Assembly (NCBI GenBank): GCA_964398055.1
Contig: CAYNLK010000092.1
Span: forward strand, 1-11,413
Reading direction: 5' to 3'
Length of the DNA stretch: 11,413 nt
Source of the DNA: CAYNLK01 sp964398055
GTDB taxonomy: Bacteria > Chloroflexota > Anaerolineae > 4572-78 > J111
A model generated the notes under the pieces. The model ran no database searches. It saw nothing but the letters and a program-made list of their open reading frames with translations, and had not been told where the DNA came from. The stretch's first letter is position 1. Each line of letters starts with the position of its first letter. Shown one piece after another: positions 7,512 through 11,413 of the stretch. The translations under genes were made by a program, and so were the position numbers.

Positions 7512-7612
7512 CAGTGATCAGTGATCAGTGATCAGTGATCAGTGATCACTGATCAGTGATCAGTAGTCAGTTACTGATTACTGTTTACTGTTTACTGATT
7601 ACTGTTTACTGT
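7512..7612. repeat. Two inverted blocks of 7-bp tandem repeats
   Basis: The first block has five exact CAGTGAT units (7512-7546), then turns over at a 20-bp perfect palindrome (7536-7555) and runs on imperfectly to about 7570. The second block has six units of TTACTGW (7571-7612). Read on opposite strands the units are variants of one consensus, ACTGWTY. Heptamer tandem repeats of this kind (STRR) are established in heterocystous cyanobacteria. The last unit contains the stop codon of the epimerase gene. Strong secondary structure is expected in DNA and RNA. Confidence 0.92.
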
Positions 7613-8319
7613 TCATGTGCTGCCGCCTGAGTTGCTCGCTGGGCCAGACCCTCGGCAATCACCTGGCGAGTACGGGCCACATTTTGCTGAATCGAGCCAG
7701 ACCCGTGAAAGATGCTGCTGGTGCCGCCGACCAAGATATCGGCTCCGGCGGCGACCATCGCCGGGATGTTGGCAAAGCTGACGTTGCCATCCACCTCAAT
7801 CGGACAGACCGGCTTGTGCCGGTCCAAAAAAGCCCGGCAGTCGGCAATCTTGCGCAAGGCCGCGGGCACCATCTGCTGGCCGGCAAAACCGGGATTGACG
7901 GTCATAATGACCACAAAATCAAGCTGCTCCACCACGTAGGTCAGCGCGGCCAGCGGAGTAGCCGGATTGAGGGCCACCCCGGCTTTGATGCCATAGCTGT
8001 GGATCAGAGCCAGGGTGCGATCCAGGTGAATGGCCGACTCGGCATGCACCGAAATCTGCTCGACCCCGATTTGAACCAGCTTGTCGACAAAGAAGTCGTT
8101 ATTTTCAACCATCAAGTGGGCATCGAAGGGGAGGCGGGTGTGGGGCCGGAGGTGCTCGATGATACCCAGACCCAGCGGCATATTGGGCACAAAATGGGCG
8201 TCCATCAAATCGAAATGGAGCAGGTCGACCTGGGCCGCGGTCAGTTCGTGCAGCTCATCAGCCATCCGCCAGACGTTGGCGCACATCATCGAGGGGGCAA
8301 GTTGGATTGGGTTGGTCAT
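7606..8319 (-). CDS. Ribulose-phosphate 3-epimerase family enzyme (Rpe/AlsE type)
   Basis: This 237-residue TIM-barrel enzyme inverts carbon 3 of a ketose phosphate. The metal and catalytic residues are present: H35 and D37 (HFDLMDAHFVPN), H68 (DAHLMV) and D177 (EVDGN), with the phosphate loop near GGTSSIF. The segments APSMMC and VIMTVNPGFAGQ are closer to allulose-6-phosphate 3-epimerase (AlsE) than to housekeeping Rpe, which usually reads MSVNPGFGGQ. This suggests a catabolic role on a six-carbon or unusual ketose phosphate. The usual Gly in MDGHFVPN is Ala41. The ATG has AAGGAG about ten bases upstream. It lies between the TIM-barrel isomerase and the GatD-like dehydrogenase. The stop codon lies inside a 7-bp repeat array, so the C-terminal residues (about AAAHEQ) may have been shaped by repeat growth. 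Substrate choice between pentulose and hexulose phosphate is open. Confidence 0.9.
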   Translation of the reverse strand: MTNPIQLAPSMMCANVWRMADELHELTAAQVDLLHFDLMDAHFVPNMPLGLGIIEHLRPHTRLPFDAHLMVENNDFFVDKLVQIGVEQISVHAESAIHLDRTLALIHSYGIKAGVALNPATPLAALTYVVEQLDFVVIMTVNPGFAGQQMVPAALRKIADCRAFLDRHKPVCPIEVDGNVSFANIPAMVAAGADILVGGTSSIFHGSGSIQQNVARTRQVIAEGLAQRATQAAAHEQ

Positions 8320-8344
8320 TGGCGTATGTACTCCTTGAAAATAA

Positions 8345-8395
8345 CCCCCACCCCAACCCCTCCCCCCATATGGGGGGAAGGGCTAGGGGAGGGGG
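8345..8395. repeat. G/C-tract imperfect inverted repeat with G-quadruplex potential
   Basis: Runs of C (5, 4, 4, 6) from 8345 to 8367 are mirrored across ATAT by runs of G (6, 3, 4, 5) from 8372 to 8395. The core, six C then ATAT then six G, is a perfect palindrome (8362-8377). The G-runs on the plus strand, separated by AA, CTA and A, meet the usual rule for a G-quadruplex. It directly abuts the stop codon of the isomerase gene at 8396. Similar C-rich/G-rich palindromes occur as dispersed repeats in other bacteria. Confidence 0.85.
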
Positions 8396-9337
8396 TCAAA
8401 AATTTCCATTATTCGAGTGAAACGTCTCGCGCAGGTACCGCAGCGATTCCCGCAGCATTCCCTCCAGTTGGTAGTCAGAATAGTCGCGGCCCAACTTGGG
8501 ACCGCCGATTTCCAGATAACCGACTATTTCGCCAACCGGGATCACCGCAGCGTTGGCCAGCAGCAACTCCCGCACGGCGGGAATGTCCACAACGCCGCGG
8601 GCGCGTTCGGCCTCGCCAAAACCAAAGGTGGCGTTGAAGATCGAGTCGGTATTCTTGAGGTGGACGTGGTCCAGATAGGGCAGGCTGGCTTCGACCAACT
8701 GCATATTGTCCCACTGCACCTGGCCGGCCTGGTCGGCGTAACCGTGGGCCACGTCGACGCAGTAGCCAATCGGCACAGTCTGGTCGGGCTGGGCGTGGTG
8801 GTAGGCCAGCAGTTCTTCGGCCAAGTCGCGGATCTCGTCGGGCAGGGTGGGCGGTTCGGCCAGACACGACATCGGCTCGATGGTCAGCTTGGGCAGACCT
8901 TGCTGCCGGGCGTAGCGCATCAATTTCTTCATCTGGCTCACGTAACAGCGCAGCCCCTCGGCTTTGAACTCCATCTGGTCGCGCATCACCGCGCCGGCGT
9001 TGCCGCCCACCGAACGAGCGCCCAGCAGCACGCCAATCTGGATCAACCGTTCATAAATGCGTTGAGTCACCCCGGCCCAGGCCGGGTGGTCGGGCCGAAA
9101 GCAGCCGCCCAGCTCACGATGGGTGGTGAAGACGCTGGAAATGATGACCCCGTAATTATCAGCCTGCCGCCTGAGATCAATGAAGAAGCCGTCGGGGAGA
9201 TGGAATAGTTCGACAAAAGAACCCAACTGGACGTGCCGGATACTCTCCTCGGCCAGCAAGCGGAACAACCAGTCGTAGGAAAAACGGTACTCGATAGGGT
9301 CGCTTTTGATCCCCACCTGCAAAGAGAGTTTGGACAT
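8396..9337 (-). CDS. Sugar phosphate isomerase/epimerase, xylose-isomerase-like TIM barrel
   Basis: This 313-residue protein belongs to the AP-endonuclease-2 / xylose-isomerase-like TIM-barrel superfamily, whose members isomerise or epimerise sugars using a divalent metal. Likely metal ligands are E154 (LTIEPMS), D195 and H198 (CVDVAHGY), H226 (HVHLKNTD) and E276 (YLEIGGPK). The N-terminal strand LQVGIKSD and the segment SSVFTTHRELGG fit the barrel. No signal peptide is seen. The ATG at 9337 has GAGGT about seven bases upstream. It is the first gene of the minus-strand operon, about 35 bases after the predicted transcription start. The next gene, the 3-epimerase, begins 76 bases downstream after a G/C-rich repeat. 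With two epimerase/isomerase enzymes and two dehydrogenases, a multi-step conversion of a polyol or rare sugar is likely. The precise reaction cannot be read from sequence. Confidence 0.87.
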   Translation of the reverse strand: MSKLSLQVGIKSDPIEYRFSYDWLFRLLAEESIRHVQLGSFVELFHLPDGFFIDLRRQADNYGVIISSVFTTHRELGGCFRPDHPAWAGVTQRIYERLIQIGVLLGARSVGGNAGAVMRDQMEFKAEGLRCYVSQMKKLMRYARQQGLPKLTIEPMSCLAEPPTLPDEIRDLAEELLAYHHAQPDQTVPIGYCVDVAHGYADQAGQVQWDNMQLVEASLPYLDHVHLKNTDSIFNATFGFGEAERARGVVDIPAVRELLLANAAVIPVGEIVGYLEIGGPKLGRDYSDYQLEGMLRESLRYLRETFHSNNGNF

Positions 9338-9378
9338 AGAGAAGACCTCGTGTTGTCGGGTGATTTACAATTCTACGC

Positions 9379-9407
9379 ATTGTAGCACAGTTGCGACAAT
9401 TGGTCAA
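9379..9407 (-). promoter_or_regulatory. Sigma-70-type promoter of the sugar operon
   Basis: On the minus strand, TTGACC (9407-9402) is followed by a 17-base spacer and TACAAT (9384-9379). A TG one base before the -10 box makes it an extended -10. Transcription should start near 9372, leaving a leader of about 35 bases before the ATG at 9337. It is back-to-back with the promoter of the DeoR gene. Confidence 0.75.
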
Positions 9408-9450
9408 TAATTTGTGCTCATTTCTGCTTAGAGTTTGTGATTATTGCACA
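9385..9450. promoter_or_regulatory. Candidate DeoR operator region with GCACA/TGTGC half-sites
   Basis: Between the two divergent promoters the word GCACAGTT occurs twice (9385-9392 and 9446-9453), once in the spacer of each promoter. The opposite half-sites TGTGC (9413-9417) and TGTGA (9436-9440) lie inward. TGTG-N7-CACA (9436-9450) overlaps the -35 box of the repressor gene, and ATTGT-N12-ACAAT (9379-9400) covers the -10 box of the operon. This layout fits one repressor controlling both directions. The assignment is an inference from repeats and position. Confidence 0.45.
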
Positions 9451-9463
9451 GTTATGCTATATT
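9435..9463 (+). promoter_or_regulatory. Promoter of the first DeoR-family gene
   Basis: TTGTGA (9435-9440), a 17-base spacer and TATATT (9458-9463) with TGC directly before it form a plausible extended -10 promoter. Transcription should start near 9470. The GGAGG at 9488-9492 then serves the ATG at 9502. The -35 is only a four-of-six match, so the TG extension probably matters. Confidence 0.6.
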
Positions 9464-9501
9464 AATGAACAAGTAAGACCAAAATATGGAGGTTTGGGCC
9501 A

Positions 9502-10269
9502 ATGTATGCCGCGGCAAGAAGACGGCTAATCCTGGAGGAATTGCGAACAAGCGCCAGCGTCAGTGTGGCCGAGCTGGCCGGGCGGTTCGGGGTTAGTCCT
9601 TCGACGATCCGCCGCGATCTGAACGAGCTGCACCAGGCCGAACTGCTGGAGCGGACCTACGGGGGAGCGATGGCCCCGCTGGTGCAAACCACCGAAGCCC
9701 CCTTTAGCGAACGTCGGGGCAGCCGCCAGGCCGAAAAAGAACGAATCGGGCGGGCGGCAGCCCAACTGATCCGGCCGGGCGATACGATCATCCTCGATGG
9801 CGGTACCACTACCGAGAGTTTGCTACCATATCTGGGTGGCATCGCCAATTTGACGGTGGTCAGCTTCGGTTTGAATATCCTCACCGCCCTGGCCGGCGAG
9901 GAGCAGCTGACGGTCATCGGCATCGGCGGGCTGCTCCATCACCCCTCGCGCACGTTTGGCGGCGTTCTGGCGCTCGATGCTCTGCAAGCCTACAACATGC
10001 GCTTCGATAAAGCCTTTTTGGCCGCCTCCGGCATCTCCGCCGGCGATGGGTTGACCAATGTTGGCTTTGACGAGATTCCCCTGAAGCGCCGGGCCATCGA
10101 GCTAGCCCGGCAAGTCATCCTGCTGGCCGACTCGTCGAAAGTGGGAGTCAAGGCGGTAGGCTTTGTGGCCCCGGCCACCAGCCTGGCCCGGTTGATCACC
10201 GACGCGAATGCGCCGGAAACTGAAGTCGCCGCGCTCCGCCAGCTAGGCGTGGTGGTTGAGCTGGTCTGA
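9502..10269 (+). CDS. DeoR-family transcriptional repressor of the adjacent sugar operon
   Basis: This 255-residue DeoR-type regulator has an N-terminal winged helix (about 5-58) with the family signature VAELAGRFGVSPSTIRRDLNE, ending at YGGA. The C-terminal sugar-phosphate-binding domain (about 75-235) carries DGGTTT (99-104) and DSSKVG (210-215), both typical of the phosphosugar pocket. Members usually repress a sugar operon until a phosphorylated intermediate binds. The gene is divergent from the four-gene sugar operon, with both promoters within 165 bases, so it most likely controls that operon and itself. The start is set by GGAGG at 9488-9492. A clear intrinsic terminator follows (10330-10359). 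Its inducer would be expected to be a substrate or product of the neighbouring enzymes, for example a ketose phosphate; this is inference. Confidence 0.93.
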   Translation: MYAAARRRLILEELRTSASVSVAELAGRFGVSPSTIRRDLNELHQAELLERTYGGAMAPLVQTTEAPFSERRGSRQAEKERIGRAAAQLIRPGDTIILDGGTTTESLLPYLGGIANLTVVSFGLNILTALAGEEQLTVIGIGGLLHHPSRTFGGVLALDALQAYNMRFDKAFLAASGISAGDGLTNVGFDEIPLKRRAIELARQVILLADSSKVGVKAVGFVAPATSLARLITDANAPETEVAALRQLGVVVELV

Positions 10270-10329
10270 GGTGGGGCATCCATTTCCTCTGTAACTACAG
10301 CATAGCCCTTTCGTACTTCTGCATCAATC

Positions 10330-10359
10330 AAGCCTGGCTCCGACCAACCAGGCTTTTTT
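10330..10359 (+). terminator. Intrinsic terminator after the first DeoR-family gene
   Basis: AAGCCTGG (10330-10337), a ten-base loop and CCAGGCTT (10348-10355) form an eight-bp stem that runs directly into six T (10354-10359). This is a standard rho-independent terminator. It separates the two DeoR genes into independent transcription units. Confidence 0.88.
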
Positions 10360-10413
10360 GGACCTTAAGTAAGGGCAGGGGCAACTCAAGCAACACAAAT
10401 TGGCATTACCAAG

Positions 10414-10445
10414 TTTCGTAAATATTTTGTTTCATAGATATATTG
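10414..10445. promoter_or_regulatory. Tandem 16-bp direct repeat, candidate operator of the second DeoR gene
   Basis: Two adjoining 16-base units (10414-10429 and 10430-10445) match at 13 of 16 positions, with the shared pattern TTTC-N-TA-N-ATAT-N-TTG. The second unit ends inside the -35 box at 10443. Direct repeats next to or over the promoter are a known operator layout in the DeoR family, so self-regulation is likely. Confidence 0.5.
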
Positions 10446-10471
10446 ACAGAAATCAGAATTAATAATACAAT
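10443..10471 (+). promoter_or_regulatory. Near-consensus sigma-70 promoter of the second DeoR gene
   Basis: A perfect TTGACA (10443-10448), a 17-base A/T-rich spacer and TACAAT (10466-10471) form the strongest promoter match in the window. Transcription should start near 10478, giving a leader of only about 22 bases before the ATG at 10500. Confidence 0.85.
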
Positions 10472-10474
10472 AAA

Positions 10475-10496
10475 CGAAGGATAATCGAAGGATATC
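10475..10496 (+). repeat. Tandem 11-bp duplication covering the ribosome binding site
   Basis: CGAAGGATAAT (10475-10485) is followed at once by CGAAGGATATC (10486-10496), a nine-of-eleven match. Each copy holds GAAGGA. The second copy lies seven bases before the ATG at 10500 and is the functional ribosome site; the first overlaps the predicted transcription start. Confidence 0.7.
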
Positions 10497-10499
10497 AGG

Positions 10500-11261
10500 A
10501 TGGATACCTTTGATCGACGCAGCGAAATCATTCGACATTTGCAGAGACGGCAGCGGGCCAGCACTCGGGCTTTGAGCGACCTGTTTCAGGTTTCTGAAGT
10601 GACTATTCGGCACGACCTGACCAACCTGGAGCAACAAGGCTGGATTAACCGGGTTCATGGCGGGGCCGAGATTGCGCCCCAATTGCAAGGTGAACAGTCA
10701 TTTGCCTTGCGGCAAACCCTGCACGCCGAGGAAAAAATCAGTATTGCCCAGGCTGCGGCGAAACTGATCCAGAGCGGGGATACCATAATTTTAGACAGCA
10801 GCACGACGGCTTTTCAACTGGCCCTCCAGCTCAAGGAGGCCACAGATTTGCGAGTGATGACGAACAATCTGCACGTTGTGGCCATGTTATCGACCTGCCC
10901 CGGCATCGAGGTGGTGCTATTGGGCGGTCTGGTGCGGAATGAAACGGCCAGCGTGGTCGGTTCGCCGGCCGAGGAGATGCTGGCCCGGTTCAGCGCCGAC
11001 AGAGGCTTTTTTGGCGCAGCCGGACTCACTGTCGAGCGAGGGTTGGTCGATGCCGACCTGCGGGAAGCCCAGGTCAAACGGGCCATGGTCAAAGCTGCCG
11101 GTCAGGTCAATGTTCTGCTCGACTCAAGCAAATTTGGGCAGCGAGCCTTTGCCACCTTTGCCAGCCTGGCCGAGGTCGATCATCTTTTTACCGACGAAAA
11201 AATTCCACCGGATTATGTGGCAGCTTGCCAGGAAGCTGGCATCAGCTTAACAATTGTCTAA
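10500..11261 (+). CDS. Second DeoR-family transcriptional regulator
   Basis: This 253-residue DeoR-type protein has an N-terminal winged helix (about 5-58; TRALSDLFQVSEVTIRHDL, with His where most members have a second Arg in TIRRDL) ending at VHGGA. The C-terminal sensor domain has DSSTTA (99-104) and DSSKFG (208-213), so binding of a phosphorylated sugar is expected. It is a clear paralogue of the regulator at 9502 but quite diverged, so it likely senses another ligand and binds another operator. It has its own strong promoter and a tandem-repeat operator candidate. No terminator is obvious after the stop. A further gene seems to start just beyond the window in the same direction and may be its target, which cannot be checked here. 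Confidence 0.92.
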   Translation: MDTFDRRSEIIRHLQRRQRASTRALSDLFQVSEVTIRHDLTNLEQQGWINRVHGGAEIAPQLQGEQSFALRQTLHAEEKISIAQAAAKLIQSGDTIILDSSTTAFQLALQLKEATDLRVMTNNLHVVAMLSTCPGIEVVLLGGLVRNETASVVGSPAEEMLARFSADRGFFGAAGLTVERGLVDADLREAQVKRAMVKAAGQVNVLLDSSKFGQRAFATFASLAEVDHLFTDEKIPPDYVAACQEAGISLTIV

Positions 11262-11313
11262 GGCTATTCCCAAAAAATACCCCTATGTCCAAGACGGCTA
11301 ATTATCCAGGTCC

Positions 11314-11341
11314 GTAAAACGTAAAATATGAAACGTAATGA
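11314..11341. repeat. Short 7-bp tandem repeat
   Basis: Four units with a seven-base period, GTAAAAC, GTAAAAT, ATGAAAC and GTAATGA, follow the second DeoR gene. The unit differs from that at 7512-7612, but the period is the same. Copies are imperfect, so this is an old or short array. Confidence 0.55.
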
Positions 11342-11378
11342 ATTTGCTTGATAAAACCTGGGATGGTTCAGAAATCGG

Positions 11379-11412
11379 TTGACACATTAACAACAGAATA
11401 AGTTTACAGGAG
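11379..11412 (+). promoter_or_regulatory. Possible start signals of a gene beyond the window
   Basis: A perfect TTGACA (11379-11384) is seen, but no good -10 box lies at the right distance. AGGAG (11408-11412) at the very edge looks like a ribosome binding site, so a start codon is expected within about ten bases after the window ends. The coding sequence itself is not visible. Confidence 0.35.
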
Positions 11413-11413
11413 C

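Noticed and set aside
7512..7612. Heptamer region considered as a CRISPR array or phage attachment site
   Set aside because: There are no spacers, the unit is only seven bases, and no integrase or cas gene is present.
7615..8637. Long plus-strand open frame (340 codons) across the epimerase gene and its gap
   Set aside because: It runs antisense to a gene with intact catalytic motifs and crosses a repeat; it has no ribosome site or domain.
8417..9208. Plus-strand open frame (263 codons) opposite the TIM-barrel gene
   Set aside because: It is the complement of a gene with clear metal-binding motifs; its translation is Gln/His/Gly-rich shadow sequence.
11379..11407. Complete promoter at the right edge
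   Set aside because: TTGACA is perfect, but no acceptable -10 box lies 16-18 bases downstream within the window.

Overview
The window looks like a chromosomal segment of a GC-rich, probably free-living bacterium. The best guess is Chloroflexota (an Anaerolineae or Caldilineae relative). This rests on the long Pro-Thr linker of the membrane protein, the Ras-like GTPase/two-component gene set, and several kinds of short intergenic repeat. It is an inference from style, not a marker-gene assignment. No rRNA, tRNA, CRISPR array, insertion sequence or phage gene was seen, and no gene-free stretch exceeds 300 bases.

Region 1 (about 69-4484, plus strand) is a compact signalling gene set. In order it holds an OmpR-type response regulator, a small coiled-coil protein, a single-pass membrane protein (coiled coil, possible roadblock/longin-like domain, transmembrane helix, Pro-Thr linker, SH3-like end), a Ras/Rab-like small GTPase, and a soluble PAS-histidine kinase. 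A perfect 15-bp hairpin sits between the GTPase and the kinase. The working model is that an envelope-facing protein controls or recruits a small GTPase, which feeds a cytosolic phosphorelay whose output is the OmpR regulator. This is the most interesting system in the window.

Region 2 (4652-5319, plus) holds a small protein with a Cys-x-x-Cys/His end and a stand-alone CheY-like receiver with a very strong ribosome binding site. The receiver gene overlaps tail-to-tail with the operon on the other strand.

Region 3 (9337 down to 5296, minus) is a four-gene sugar or polyol operon: a TIM-barrel sugar-phosphate isomerase/epimerase, a ribulose/allulose-phosphate 3-epimerase, a galactitol-1-phosphate-dehydrogenase-like enzyme and a second zinc alcohol dehydrogenase. 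Every gap between these genes is filled by a different kind of repeat. The operon has a good sigma-70 promoter facing away from a DeoR-family repressor gene (9502-10269), and shared half-sites between the two promoters suggest a common operator. No sugar kinase or transporter lies in the window, so the pathway is incomplete here.

Region 4 (10270-11413, plus) has an intrinsic terminator, then a second DeoR-family gene (10500-11261). That gene has a near-consensus promoter whose -35 overlaps a tandem 16-bp repeat, a candidate operator. A run of 7-bp repeats follows, and a ribosome binding site at the very edge points to another gene just outside the window.
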